From: Bordetella parapertussis
GTDB taxonomy: Bacteria; Pseudomonadota; Gammaproteobacteria; Burkholderiales; SG8-41
Assembly (NCBI GenBank): GCA_945885345.1
Contig: CAMCYP010000017.1
Span: forward strand, 1-64,000
Length of the DNA: 64,000 bases
Reading direction: 5' to 3'
The notes beneath the pieces are model-generated. The model did no database searches and was not told the origin of the DNA. It was given only the letters and a program-made list of their open reading frames with translations. Positions 1-14,756 of this stretch are shown here, piece after piece; positions within the stretch are counted from its first letter, which is position 1, and every line of letters begins with the position of its first letter. The position numbers and the translations under genes were made by a program.

Positions 1-22
1 CAATAAGTTATGATGTATCTCG

Positions 23-967
23 TCATAAGTTCAGCAACAGCGTCCGCAACCCGCGTTTTTCCCGTGCCGCACTGATCAATTTTCGGCGTTCTGCGCACTG
101 TGTGCGCAGCGCAGCGAGGAATTCCGCTTGCGTTTCTATTCTTTCCAGCAGTTTTGCCAGCGCGCGCGCATCACCGACCGGGTAATAACCGCGATAACCG
201 CGGCCGAGCATGCCGATGTTGCCGGGGATTTTCGAGGCGATCACCGGCACCCGTGCAACCAGCGCTTCGCTGATGACATTGGCGCCGCCTTCCATCCGCG
301 AACTGAGCAACATCGCGCGGGCGCGTGCCAGTGTCGCGAGCGCCTGCGGTCGCGCAAGTTCGCCGGGCCAGACATAACGCGGCTCGCGTTTCATCCAGCG
401 CCGTGCTTCGGCGGCCATGGCAGGATCGCGCGCGCCGCCGATGTGCGTGAGGCGGATGCGGCTGTTGGCGGGCAGGTATTTCAGTGCCGCCGCGCCGCAG
501 AAGGGATCTTTTTCCTCGCGCAGATGGCCGCTGATGACGATTTCAAATGAGGATTTGAGCGGGGGCTGGCGGAGGATGGCCTCGCACGATTGATAAATTA
601 CATGCGTTTTGCGGCGCAGGCGCGGCGCGAGTTCGCGCAGTCCCATGTCCTGCAGTACGACCATGCGCGTTGCCAGTTCCAGCGATTCCTGGGCGTTGGC
701 GTCGCTTTGGATATCACGATAAAGATCGGTACCGGTCAGCACGACGACCAGTGGACGTTCCGGATAACGTTCGGCAAAACGCGCGATCGAATCATGGCTG
801 CGTCGCGCATGCAAAGCCAGTAGCAGGTCAGTGCTGCGGCCATTCCACTGCTGCTGCACATCGACCTGATGTCCCAGTGCTCTGAGCAGTTGTGCCCAGC
901 GCACGGCGGTATTGCGATTGCCGTAACGCGAGTTCGCAGCAGCAGGGGTGATCAGCGCAATTTTCAT
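23..967 (-). CDS. senB: Selenosugar synthase (SenB-type GT-B glycosyltransferase)
   Basis: A 314-residue GT-B-fold glycosyltransferase. The N-terminal half begins MKIALITPAAANSRYGNR; the C-terminal donor-binding half carries EGGANVISEAL at residues 226-236, the usual nucleotide-sugar acidic motif. The sequence matches the family found beside EgtB-like SenA enzymes. There SenB couples selenophosphate to a UDP-sugar to make a selenosugar, the selenium donor for selenoneine. The start at 967 was preferred to the longer open frame because the conserved Rossmann strand begins there and the upstream codons overlap senA antisense. It is divergent from senA, with 61 bp between the two starts that must hold both promoters. 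The frame stops at 23, so the gene is complete. The function rests on family resemblance and the senA neighbour. Confidence 0.82.
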   Translation of the reverse strand: MKIALITPAAANSRYGNRNTAVRWAQLLRALGHQVDVQQQWNGRSTDLLLALHARRSHDSIARFAERYPERPLVVVLTGTDLYRDIQSDANAQESLELATRMVVLQDMGLRELAPRLRRKTHVIYQSCEAILRQPPLKSSFEIVISGHLREEKDPFCGAAALKYLPANSRIRLTHIGGARDPAMAAEARRWMKREPRYVWPGELARPQALATLARARAMLLSSRMEGGANVISEALVARVPVIASKIPGNIGMLGRGYRGYYPVGDARALAKLLERIETQAEFLAALRTQCAERRKLISAAREKRGLRTLLLNL

Positions 968-1028
968 CAGCAGGCTTATCCGGATACACTTCGGGGCCAA
1001 TATAACAAAATCGTGAATCACCGACCCG

Positions 1029-2321
1029 ATGAATGTCGTTGCACAACACGCTGTCCCTGCGTTATGCGCCATGCTCAATGCTGCGCGCACGCGCACGCGC
1101 GCGCTGATCAACGGCCTTGCAGGTGAGCAGTGGCTGGGCCCCCGGATGAATATCGTCAATCCGCCGCTGTGGGAGGTCGGCCACCTCGGCTGGTTCCAGG
1201 AATACTGGTGCCTGCGCCGCCGGCAGGACGGCACGCTGTCGGCGAGCCTGCTGCCGCAGTCAGATACGCTCTACGATTCGGCAAAAGTGCCGCATCGTGT
1301 ACGCTGGGACCTGCCGTTGCCGGACGTGGCCGCCACACTGCACTATCTGGCCGATGTGCATGCAGCGGTAAACGAATGCCTGATGCGCAATACCGGAAAT
1401 TCTGCCCTGCAGTATTTCGCACAGCTCAGTGCATTGCATGAAGAGATGCACGCCGAGGCGCTGACTTATACGCGGCAGACGCTGGCTTATGCGGAGCTTT
1501 CGCAACCGGCAAGGGTCATCAGCGGCGGTCCTTGCCCGGGAGATGTGAAAATTTCCGGCGGGCCATTTCAGCTGGGCGCGGTGAATGACGGCCATTTTGT
1601 GTTCGACAATGAAAAATGGGCGCATCAAGTCGATGTGCCGCCATTCCGCATGGCGCGCGCGCCGGTGACTAATGCGCAGTTCGCCGAATTCGTCGATGCC
1701 GGCGGTTATAGCGAACAACGCTGGTGGAATGATGCAGGCTGGACATGGCGCGTCGGCGAGGGAGCAACAGCGCCGCTGTACTGGCGGCGCGAGTCGGGCA
1801 TCTGGCGAAAGCGGTATTTTGATCGCGAAGAAATCCTTGCGGATGACGAACCAGTGATCCACGTCAACTGGCATGAAGCCACGGCCTGGTGTCGCTGGGC
1901 TGGACGGCGTCTGCCGACGGAGGCCGAATGGGAGTTTGCCGCTGCGACCGTGCCCGGCATGCCAGACATCAAACGTCGTTATCCCTGGGGCGATGCTGCA
2001 CCTGCAGCAGATGCTGCCAATCTGCATGGAACAGCAGGCCGTTGCGTGCCAGTCGGTGCCTTTGCGGCGGGTGACAGCGCCTGGGGCCTGCGCCAGATGA
2101 TCGGCAATGTCTGGGAATGGACGGCGGACTGGTTTCAGCCGTACCCGGGTTTTGTGCGCGACCCCTATGCCGAATATTCCGAACCGTGGTTCGGCAACCA
2201 CAAGGTGCTGCGTGGCGGCTGCCATGCCACCAGCGCCGGCCTGATCCGCAATACCTGGCGCAATTTCTATATGCCGGACCGGCGTGACGTGTTCGCCGGA
2301 TTCCGTACTTGCGCGTTATAG
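1029..2321 (+). CDS. senA: Selenoneine synthase SenA (EgtB-like nonheme iron enzyme)
   Basis: A 430-residue EgtB relative with an N-terminal DinB-like helical domain and a C-terminal formylglycine-generating-enzyme/sulfatase-modifying domain. Putative iron ligands are His52 (in PPLWEVGH) and His137/His141 of HEEMHAE, the HX3HXE motif of sulfoxide synthases. The C-terminal part shows typical W-G-R-LPTEAEWE and GNVWEW motifs. In this subfamily the enzyme joins a selenosugar to hercynine rather than adding cysteine or gamma-glutamylcysteine, which fits the divergent senB. No EgtD-type histidine methyltransferase is in the window, so hercynine must come from elsewhere. The start at 1029 has no strong Shine-Dalgarno; an in-frame ATG at 1071 is an alternative. 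The subfamily call (SenA rather than plain EgtB) depends mainly on the neighbour. Confidence 0.82.
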   Translation: MNVVAQHAVPALCAMLNAARTRTRALINGLAGEQWLGPRMNIVNPPLWEVGHLGWFQEYWCLRRRQDGTLSASLLPQSDTLYDSAKVPHRVRWDLPLPDVAATLHYLADVHAAVNECLMRNTGNSALQYFAQLSALHEEMHAEALTYTRQTLAYAELSQPARVISGGPCPGDVKISGGPFQLGAVNDGHFVFDNEKWAHQVDVPPFRMARAPVTNAQFAEFVDAGGYSEQRWWNDAGWTWRVGEGATAPLYWRRESGIWRKRYFDREEILADDEPVIHVNWHEATAWCRWAGRRLPTEAEWEFAAATVPGMPDIKRRYPWGDAAPAADAANLHGTAGRCVPVGAFAAGDSAWGLRQMIGNVWEWTADWFQPYPGFVRDPYAEYSEPWFGNHKVLRGGCHATSAGLIRNTWRNFYMPDRRDVFAGFRTCAL

Positions 2322-2331
2322 AAGACCCCTG

Positions 2332-3114
2332 ATGAAAACCATTACCTCTACTGACAATCCGCGGTTTCGTGCGCTGCTGAAACTGGCGCAGTCATCGCGT
2401 GAACGTCGCGATGCGGGACTGTCGCTGCTCGACGGCATACACCTGGTCGCAGCGTATGCGGAGCATATCGGCGCGCCAGATGAAATCGTGCTGAGCCGCG
2501 GTGGTGCCGACAACGCCGAAGTGGCACAACTTCTGGCTACGCTGAAGGTCGACAACGCGCTGCTGCTGTCCGACGCCTTGTTCCGCCAGCTGTCTTCGGT
2601 AGCCACACCCACCGGCATCATCGCCGTGGTGCCGACGCCGCGCGTCGAGGCGCCGCAGGTACTGCAGGGCGCCAGCGTGTGGCTGGAAGACATTCAGGAT
2701 CCGGGCAACGTTGGTTCAATTCTGCGCTCGGCGGCAGCGGCCGGCATTGCCACCGTCTGCCTGTCGCGGCATTCGGTGCATGCCTGGTCACCGCGGGTGT
2801 TGCGCGCCGGCATGGGCGCGCATTTTGCGCTGCGCGTGATCGAGGGCGTGGATCTGTCGCGGCTGGCGCAGGGTTATGCCGGGCGCATCATTGCCACCGG
2901 GATGGGCCGCGGCAAACCGGTGTTTGAGGTCGATCTGACTGGCGACGTGGCGCTGTTGTTCGGCAATGAAGGCGCGGGACTGTCACCGGCGCTGGCTGCA
3001 CTGGCACATGAAACCGTGCATATCCCGATGCCGGGTCGGGCCGAATCGCTGAATGTTGGTGCGGCGGCAGCAGTGTGCCTGTTCGAGCGGGTACGGCAAA
3101 TACGGGCTCAGTAG
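2332..3114 (+). CDS. TrmH/SpoU-family RNA 2'-O-methyltransferase
   Basis: A 260-residue SPOUT methyltransferase. The N-terminal part (about residues 1-105) looks like the substrate-binding domain of RlmB/TrmH-type enzymes. The C-terminal knot contains the three family motifs: [29 protein letters not shown] and [17 protein letters not shown]. It should transfer a methyl group from S-adenosylmethionine to a ribose 2'-OH of rRNA or tRNA; the target nucleotide cannot be read from the sequence. The ATG at 2332 lies 11 bp after senA and begins the conserved N-terminus; the open frame also extends upstream into senA. The 3' end overlaps the convergent ppsR gene by 7 bp. Confidence 0.9.
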   Translation: MKTITSTDNPRFRALLKLAQSSRERRDAGLSLLDGIHLVAAYAEHIGAPDEIVLSRGGADNAEVAQLLATLKVDNALLLSDALFRQLSSVATPTGIIAVVPTPRVEAPQVLQGASVWLEDIQDPGNVGSILRSAAAAGIATVCLSRHSVHAWSPRVLRAGMGAHFALRVIEGVDLSRLAQGYAGRIIATGMGRGKPVFEVDLTGDVALLFGNEGAGLSPALAALAHETVHIPMPGRAESLNVGAAAAVCLFERVRQIRAQ

Positions 3115-3932
3115 ATCCGCCGCTCGAGTTTGGCTTCCTGCAGGATGGTGGTCGCCAGTTCCTCGACCGATTTGCTGGTGGCATCAAGGTAGGGTATGCC
3201 TTCCTGGCGCATCAGGGCTTCGGCTTCGCGCACTTCGAATTCGCAGTTGGTCAGCGTGGCGTATTTGCTGCCGGGGCGGCGTTCGTTGCGGATCTGCTGC
3301 AGGCGGGCAGGGCGGATAGTCAGTCCGTACAGCCGGCCGCGCAGGGTTTTGATCTGGGCTGGCAACTGCATGGTGCTGAAATCTTCCGGAATCAGCGGAT
3401 AGTTGGCGGCACGGATGCCGAATTGCATGGCCAGGTACAGGCAAGTCGGTGTTTTACCGCAGCGTGAAACGCCGACTAGAATGATGTCAGCCTCGGTCAG
3501 TTCGCGCTTGGATACACCGTCGTCATGCGACAAGGCATAGTTCACGGCCTCAATCCGGTGGTGGTAGTTCACAAAATCATCGGTGCTGTGGGAACGGCCG
3601 ATGGCATGGGAGGCTTTGACGCCCAGTTCCCGTTCCAGTGGCGCAATAAAAATCTCAAAGGAATCAAGGAATAAGGCTTTGGCGGTGGCCACGATGCCGG
3701 CAATCTCGGTATTGACCAGGGTGCTGATCACAATGGGCCGAACGCCATCCACGGTGCCGGTATCGTTGATTTGTTTGACAAAGGCCAGGGCTTTTTCGGC
3801 GGAATCGACGAATGGCACCGTGATTTCCTTGAGACGGACACCTTCAAACTGGGTCAGCAGGCTGTGGCCGAGCATTTCTGCGGTAATGCCGGTGCGATCG
3901 GAGACAAAAAAAGCAGTGCGGGAGGTGTTCAT
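3108..3932 (-). CDS. ppsR: PEP synthase regulatory protein (bifunctional kinase/pyrophosphorylase)
   Basis: A 274-residue DUF299-type protein. It inactivates phosphoenolpyruvate synthase by ADP-dependent threonine phosphorylation and reactivates it by Pi-dependent dephosphorylation. The N-terminus [12 protein letters not shown] and the P-loop GVSRCGKT (residues 154-161), followed by TPTCLYLA, are hallmarks of the family. It is divergent from its target ppsA with 69 bp between the starts, a common betaproteobacterial arrangement. The frame is open far upstream into antisense ppsA, but the family N-terminus fixes the start at 3932. Confidence 0.97.
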   Translation of the reverse strand: MNTSRTAFFVSDRTGITAEMLGHSLLTQFEGVRLKEITVPFVDSAEKALAFVKQINDTGTVDGVRPIVISTLVNTEIAGIVATAKALFLDSFEIFIAPLERELGVKASHAIGRSHSTDDFVNYHHRIEAVNYALSHDDGVSKRELTEADIILVGVSRCGKTPTCLYLAMQFGIRAANYPLIPEDFSTMQLPAQIKTLRGRLYGLTIRPARLQQIRNERRPGSKYATLTNCEFEVREAEALMRQEGIPYLDATSKSVEELATTILQEAKLERRIY

Positions 3933-4001
3933 GCTCGGAACCGGAGTGAGGATTCTGTAAAATATCGCCTTTTGACGCGGCTTACAATCAAGGAACACGG
4001 T

Positions 4002-8124
<4,123 letters not shown>

Positions 8125-8136
8125 GCGAGACGTGCC

Positions 8137-8153
8137 ATGAATACTGTTCAGTC

Positions 8154-8157
<4 letters not shown>
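8137..8157 (+). other. Six-codon open frame coupled to the kdsA start
   Basis: ATG AAT ACT GTT CAG TCA TGA lies in the pyrG-kdsA gap and its TGA overlaps the kdsA ATG as ATGA. This arrangement can support translational coupling. There is no strong Shine-Dalgarno before it and it may be chance. Confidence 0.2.
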
Positions 8158-10296
<2,139 letters not shown>

Positions 10297-10331
10297 ACAG
10301 CACCCGCGTGCCGTTCGCGCGGCTTGATGCC

Positions 10332-10658
10332 ATGCGACTGCTGGCCATCGCGCTCACCGGACTGATCCTGCTGATCCAGTATCCCTTGTGGCTGGGCAAG
10401 GGCGGGCTGCTGCGCGTCTGGGAAATGGAGCGCCAGATCGAATCGCAACGCGCTGCCAACGGTGGCTTGCAGGCGCGCAACGCCGCGCTGGACGCCGAGG
10501 TTCGCGACCTGAAGCAGGGGTTGGAAGCGGTGGAGGAGCGGGCGCGCAACGAACTGGGCATGATCAGGCGCGATGAAATCTTTTTTCAGGTACTGGAAAG
10601 CGCTCCGACCGGTGCTGCAGCAGCAGCTGAGCCGATGGCGGTACCGACAAAAAAATAG
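10332..10658 (+). CDS. ftsB: Cell division protein FtsB
   Basis: A 108-residue bitopic divisome protein that links FtsL and FtsQ. A short cytoplasmic start is followed by one membrane helix ([18 protein letters not shown], about residues 3-20). A periplasmic coiled coil (about 30-75) contains the family end [17 protein letters not shown]. The Ala-rich tail is dispensable-looking. An in-frame ATG at 10308 would add eight residues; 10332 starts right at the helix as usual. It lies directly after eno, as in many proteobacteria. Confidence 0.93.
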   Translation: MRLLAIALTGLILLIQYPLWLGKGGLLRVWEMERQIESQRAANGGLQARNAALDAEVRDLKQGLEAVEERARNELGMIRRDEIFFQVLESAPTGAAAAAEPMAVPTKK

Positions 10659-10717
10659 CGCAGGGATGACCGTGATTTCAACTTATTTTCAACCCGACGT
10701 AATGTGAACGCAATGCG

Positions 10718-11569
10718 ATGAGCGCAATCATCATCGACGGCGTCGCCATGGCGAAACAGGTCCTCGCGGAACAGAAAACGCGGGCGGATCGGCTGGCGCA
10801 GTTGGGAAAGCCCCCAGGCCTGGCCGTGGTGCTGGTCGGTGACGACCAGGCCTCAGCAGTGTATGTGCGCAGCAAGGAGCGCGCCTGTCGCGAGGCGGGT
10901 GTGCGTACCTTTGATACCCGTTTGCCGGCAACGACAACCGAGACCGAGTTGCTGCAAAAAATTGACAACCTCAATCGTGATCAACAGGTGCACGGCATCC
11001 TTGTGCAACTCCCGCTGCCCGCGCACATCAATGCGGTTACCGTGCTGCAGCGGATTGCGCTGGCCAAGGATGTCGACGGTTTTACCTGGCGCAGCCTCGG
11101 CGCGCTGCTGGATGGCCATCCCAGCCTTGCGCCGTGCACCCCATCGGGCAGCATGCTGATGCTTGAGCGCGCGGGTGTGCCCATCGCCGGTCGCCATGCA
11201 GTGGTGATCGGTCGCAGCAGCATCGTCGGAAAACCGGCGGCCCTGATGCTGCTGGAACGCAATGCAACGGTGACCATTTGCCATTCACGCACAACGGATC
11301 TGGCGGCGATGACCCGTCAGGCCGACATCCTCATCTGTGCCATCGGCAGGCCGCGCATGGTCAGCGCCGATATGGTCAAACCGGGGGCAGCTGTGGTCGA
11401 TGTCGGCATCAACCGCACAGCCGACGGCAAATTGTGCGGTGATGTGGATTTCGAAGCCGTGCGTGAACGCGCCGGCTGGATCACCCCGGTGCCGGGCGGT
11501 GTCGGGCCGATGACGGTGGCGATGGTCATAGCCAACGTCATCACTGCTGCAGAACGCGCTGCCGGCTGA
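10718..11569 (+). CDS. folD: Methylenetetrahydrofolate dehydrogenase/cyclohydrolase
   Basis: A 283-residue bifunctional enzyme interconverting 5,10-methylene-, methenyl- and 10-formyl-tetrahydrofolate with NADP. The catalytic lysine sits in YVRSKERACREAG, the dinucleotide site is GRSSIVGKPAALML, and the C-terminal PVPGGVGPMT is intact. One segment departs from the norm: after KDVDGF the usual HPxNxG is replaced by TWRSLG, so this may be a divergent or second FolD. The start follows ftsB by 59 bp. It is the last gene before a 205-bp AT-rich gap. Confidence 0.93.
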   Translation: MSAIIIDGVAMAKQVLAEQKTRADRLAQLGKPPGLAVVLVGDDQASAVYVRSKERACREAGVRTFDTRLPATTTETELLQKIDNLNRDQQVHGILVQLPLPAHINAVTVLQRIALAKDVDGFTWRSLGALLDGHPSLAPCTPSGSMLMLERAGVPIAGRHAVVIGRSSIVGKPAALMLLERNATVTICHSRTTDLAAMTRQADILICAIGRPRMVSADMVKPGAAVVDVGINRTADGKLCGDVDFEAVRERAGWITPVPGGVGPMTVAMVIANVITAAERAAG

Positions 11570-11660
11570 ATTTTTCGTGGCAGCACTGCAGGCCACTCCC
11601 TGTGCGTGTCTGGGTGGCATGCACCGTTCGGGTGCGAGGACCTGACGTTTCGCATCGGTA

Positions 11661-11700
11661 AATAATATATAAGTATTTGATTATATTATTTTTTTTATAA
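11661..11700. promoter_or_regulatory. AT-rich intergenic element A (IHF-like 13-mer)
   Basis: In the 205-bp folD-gntR gap a block of almost pure A/T contains ATATAAGTATTTG at 11667-11679. Its reverse strand reads AATCAAATACTTA, fitting the IHF consensus WATCAANNNNTTR. ATATAA (11667-11672) and TTATAT (11681-11686) form inverted arms around it. The same 13-mer recurs at 23633 and 58378. Confidence 0.5.
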
Positions 11701-11712
11701 TTCCCTGGGCGT

Positions 11713-11728
11713 GCCGTGTTGGCACGGC
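11713..11728. promoter_or_regulatory. GC-rich inverted repeat upstream of the GntR regulator
   Basis: GCCGTG-TTGG-CACGGC is a perfect 6-bp inverted repeat 46 bp before the gntR start. It could be an autoregulatory operator or part of a weak hairpin. No T-run follows, so a terminator is less likely. Confidence 0.3.
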
Positions 11729-11774
11729 TTGTGCAAGTTATCGCAACAAGTTCCTCAGGCGTCGTCCACCCACC

Positions 11775-12545
11775 TTGAACCAGGCAGGCCAGACAGCGGA
11801 TCACAGCGGGCAGCCCGCAATGGCAGCGGGGCGTCGTGTGCCTTTGCACGAACAGGTCTGCAACAGCCTGCGCGAACGCATCCTGTCCGGCGCTCTGGCG
11901 CCGAATGCGCGCCTGCCCAGCGAAGCCTGTCTGATGCAGTCCTTCGGCGTCAGCCGTGTCACTGTGCGGCAGGGATTAAAAGATCTGGCTGCAGAAGGGC
12001 TGGTTTACAGCCAGCAGGGCAAGGGCAGTTTTGTCAGCGCGCCACACGCAACCTACAACCTCAGTGCATTGCTAGGGTTTCACGAGGCGATGCAGGGCAA
12101 ACCTTTTTCCGCCACTTCCCAACTGCGATCAATCCGTGATGTCGCGGCTTCCCGTGAAATCGCCACGGCGCTGAATCTGAAACGTGGCGACGGCGTGTTC
12201 GAAGTCAAACGCATTCGCTGCCTCAATGCGCGGCCGGTGTCGGTGGACCTCAGTTATTTTCCGCCCGATGTCGGTGACCGGCTGCGCGACCAGGACCTCA
12301 ACCAGGATATTTTTCCGCTGCTGGAAACCCGCGGCATCAGCCTCGGGCGTTCGCGGATGTGGATCGAGGCCCAACCCTGTCCAGCCGAGTTCGCCGATGA
12401 TCTGGCGGTCACTTCCGGTGAGCCGGTGCTGCATCTGGCAAGGCTGACTTACAGTTCGTTTGACCGGCCTGTCGATTACGAACATCTCTATTGCCGCGGC
12501 GATTCATACCAGTACAAGGTCGAATTGCACCGGCGACCCGGCTAG
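11775..12545 (+). CDS. GntR-family regulator, HutC subfamily (UTRA domain)
   Basis: A 256-residue transcription factor. Residues about 22-90 form the GntR winged helix, with LPSEACLMQSFGVSRVTVRQGLKDLAAEGLV read as recognition helix and wing and QGKGSFV closing it. Residues about 95-250 are a UTRA ligand-binding domain, with VFEVKRIRC, PVSVDLSYFP and PVDYEHLYCRGDSYQYKVEL. Members bind a small metabolite and usually repress an adjacent operon. It precedes the flavoprotein/ferredoxin/ABC operon in the same direction and is its likely regulator. The ATG at 11775 is inferred; an in-frame ATG at 11820 is possible. Ligand unknown. Confidence 0.9.
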   Translation: MNQAGQTADHSGQPAMAAGRRVPLHEQVCNSLRERILSGALAPNARLPSEACLMQSFGVSRVTVRQGLKDLAAEGLVYSQQGKGSFVSAPHATYNLSALLGFHEAMQGKPFSATSQLRSIRDVAASREIATALNLKRGDGVFEVKRIRCLNARPVSVDLSYFPPDVGDRLRDQDLNQDIFPLLETRGISLGRSRMWIEAQPCPAEFADDLAVTSGEPVLHLARLTYSSFDRPVDYEHLYCRGDSYQYKVELHRRPG

Positions 12546-12603
12546 CCTGCGCCATGACGGTGCGGGTGCCTCCCGACTGCACTCCTGTGGCGCGTTCCGG
12601 TTA

Positions 12604-12669
12604 ATACAAGTTGTCTGGTTCATGGCGGCCATGCCCGCCCCGGGCATCGGCATGAGTGACGGCTTGTAT
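12604..12669. promoter_or_regulatory. Candidate operator half-sites before the AprA-like operon
   Basis: The 212-bp gap between the regulator and the flavoprotein gene holds ATACAAG at 12604-12610 and its reverse complement CTTGTAT at 12663-12669. The overlapping palindrome ACAA-G-TTGT lies at 12606-12614. Half-sites of this kind are plausible for HutC-type GntR proteins. This is inference only; I found no clear promoter boxes in the gap. Confidence 0.3.
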
Positions 12670-12757
12670 CGTGGCATGGCGGTTGCTGTATCTGGTTCAA
12701 CGAACCGGGCGTAATCAAGCGCTTGCCCGGCATGACAGCAGTGAACCGGAGAGCATT

Positions 12758-14497
12758 GTGAGCATACCCGAACCGATCATGATGGAAACCGACGTGCTGG
12801 TAGTCGGTGGCGGTACCGCAGGCCCGATGGCGGCGGTCAAGGCCAAAGAGAAAAACCCGAAGCTGCGGGTAATGCTGCTGGAAAAAGCCAACGTCAAGCG
12901 CAGCGGCGCGATTTCGATGGGCATGGACGGGCTCAACAATGCGGTGATTCCCGGCCATGCCACGCCGGAGCAGTACACCAAGGAAATCACCATCGCCAAC
13001 GACGGCATCGTCAACCAGAAAACCGTCTACGCCTACGCCACCAACAGTTATCGCACGATCCAGGAACTCGACCGCTGGGGCGTGAAGTTCGAAAAGGACG
13101 AGACCGGCGATTACGCGATGCGCAAGGTGCACCACCTCGGCACTTACGTGCTGCCGATGCCCGAGGGGCATCACATGAAAAAAATCCTCTACCGGCAGCT
13201 GAAGCGCACGCGCGTTGATGTCGTCAACCGCGTGATCGGCACCCGCATCATCACCGACAAGCAGGGGCGGGCAGCGGGACTGATGGGCTTTGACTGCCGC
13301 ACCGGGCAATTCACGGTGATCCGCGCGAAGGCGGTGATCCTGTGCTGCGGCGCGGCCGGTCGCATCGGCCTGCCGTCTTCCGGCTACCTGTTCGGCACCT
13401 ACGAGAACCCGACCAATGCCGGCGACGGTTATGCCATGGCCTATCACGCTGGCGCCGAACTGGCGAACCTTGAATGTTTCCAGATCAATCCGCTGATCAA
13501 GGACTACAACGGCCCGGCCTGTGCCTACGTCACCGGTCCATTCGGCGGCTACACCGCGAATTCGCATGGCGAACGCTTCATCGAGTGTGATTACTGGAGC
13601 GGCCAGATGATGTGGGAGTTCTACAACGAACTGCAGAGCGGCAAGGGGCCGGTGTTTCTCAAACTCGACCACCTCGCCGAAGAAACCATTGCCAACATCG
13701 AAGTCATCCTGCACACCAACGAACGGCCGAGCCGCGGCCGTTTTCATGACGGTCGCGGCACGAATTACCGGCAGAAGATGATCGAGATGCACATCTCGGA
13801 AATCGGTTTTTGCAGCGGCCACAGCGCTTCGGGTGTCTGGGTCAATGAAAAAGCCGAAACGACCGTGCCCGGGCTCTATGCTGCCGGCGACATGGCGAGT
13901 GTCCCGCACAACTACATGCTGGGCGCATTCACCTACGGCTGGTTCGCCGGCGAAAACGCCGCGCAGTACTGCGCCGATACCATGGCCGGAGAAGTGGACG
14001 ATACGCAGATTGCAGCCGAACACGCGCGGGTGATGGCACCCTTGTCCTGCACCGACGGCATTCCGCCGAGCCAGCTTGAATACAAACTGCGGCGCATGGT
14101 CAACGACTACCTGCAGCCGCCCAAGGTCACGCGCAAGATGGAACTCGGACTGGAGCGCTTTGCCGAAATCGGCGAAGACATCGGCCACCTCAGCGCCACC
14201 AATCCGCACGAACTGATGCGCGCCATGGAGGTTCAGCATATCCATGATTGCGCCAACATGGCGGCCCATGCTTCGCTGTTCCGCACCGAAAGCCGCTGGG
14301 GCCTGTATCACTACCGCGCCGATTTCCCGCAGCGCAATGATGAAGAGTGGTTCACCCACTGCCATCTGCGCAAATCTGCCGCCGGCCTGATGGAAAGCAT
14401 CAAGCGCCCGGTCGAACCCTACATCCTGCCGCTGGATGACGAAGAGAAGACCGCCTACCAGCGGCTGCGCGTCGTCAAAGAAGCGGCCAACGTCTGA
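12758..14497 (+). CDS. AprA-like FAD-dependent oxidoreductase (fumarate reductase superfamily)
   Basis: A 579-residue flavoprotein of the fumarate reductase/succinate dehydrogenase/adenylylsulfate reductase superfamily. The FAD Rossmann motif DVLVVGGGTAGPMAA is at the N-terminus, VILCCGAAG is the second flavin segment, and GLYAAGDMASV is the C-terminal FAD motif. The order flavoprotein then dicluster ferredoxin recalls AprA-AprB. However, no ATP sulfurylase, QmoABC or Dsr gene is in the window, so APS reductase activity should not be assumed. The start is GTG at 12758, eight bases after GGAGAG. Eleven bp separate it from the ferredoxin, so the two are probably translated together and form a complex. 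Substrate unknown; the downstream importer suggests an organosulfur or similar anion. Confidence 0.8.
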   Translation: MSIPEPIMMETDVLVVGGGTAGPMAAVKAKEKNPKLRVMLLEKANVKRSGAISMGMDGLNNAVIPGHATPEQYTKEITIANDGIVNQKTVYAYATNSYRTIQELDRWGVKFEKDETGDYAMRKVHHLGTYVLPMPEGHHMKKILYRQLKRTRVDVVNRVIGTRIITDKQGRAAGLMGFDCRTGQFTVIRAKAVILCCGAAGRIGLPSSGYLFGTYENPTNAGDGYAMAYHAGAELANLECFQINPLIKDYNGPACAYVTGPFGGYTANSHGERFIECDYWSGQMMWEFYNELQSGKGPVFLKLDHLAEETIANIEVILHTNERPSRGRFHDGRGTNYRQKMIEMHISEIGFCSGHSASGVWVNEKAETTVPGLYAAGDMASVPHNYMLGAFTYGWFAGENAAQYCADTMAGEVDDTQIAAEHARVMAPLSCTDGIPPSQLEYKLRRMVNDYLQPPKVTRKMELGLERFAEIGEDIGHLSATNPHELMRAMEVQHIHDCANMAAHASLFRTESRWGLYHYRADFPQRNDEEWFTHCHLRKSAAGLMESIKRPVEPYILPLDDEEKTAYQRLRVVKEAANV

Positions 14498-14508
14498 GAG
14501 GAATTGCC

Positions 14509-14742
14509 ATGACCTATGCGACACAGCGAACCAGCGTTCCCGTAACCGTTGACGAGGAAAAATGCATCGCGCAAAAAGGCTGCACGGTTTGCGTCGATGT
14601 CTGTCCGCTGGATGTGCTGGCCATCGACATGCTGAAAGGCAAGGCCTACATGAAATACGACGAATGCTGGTACTGCATGCCCTGCGAGAAGGACTGTCCG
14701 ACCGGCGCGGTGCATGTAGCCATTCCTTACCTGCTGCGCTGA
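14509..14742 (+). CDS. Dicluster 4Fe-4S ferredoxin (AprB-like, short)
   Basis: A 77-residue protein with two [4Fe-4S] motifs: KCIAQKGCTVCVDVCP near residues 18-34 and CWYCMPCEKDCP at about 52-63. The insertion between the first two cysteines of the first motif recalls AprB. It lacks the C-terminal tail that makes canonical AprB roughly 150 residues, so it is at most a minimal AprB. An AGAGGAA Shine-Dalgarno precedes the ATG. Expected role: electron-transfer subunit of the upstream flavoprotein. Confidence 0.85.
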   Translation: MTYATQRTSVPVTVDEEKCIAQKGCTVCVDVCPLDVLAIDMLKGKAYMKYDECWYCMPCEKDCPTGAVHVAIPYLLR

Positions 14743-14756
14743 CCGGGGAGCAATTG

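Noticed and set aside
12758-14742. Calling the pair true dissimilatory APS reductase (aprAB)
   Set aside because: The ferredoxin is about half of AprB length and no sat, qmo or dsr genes are near; only the fold and order are AprAB-like.
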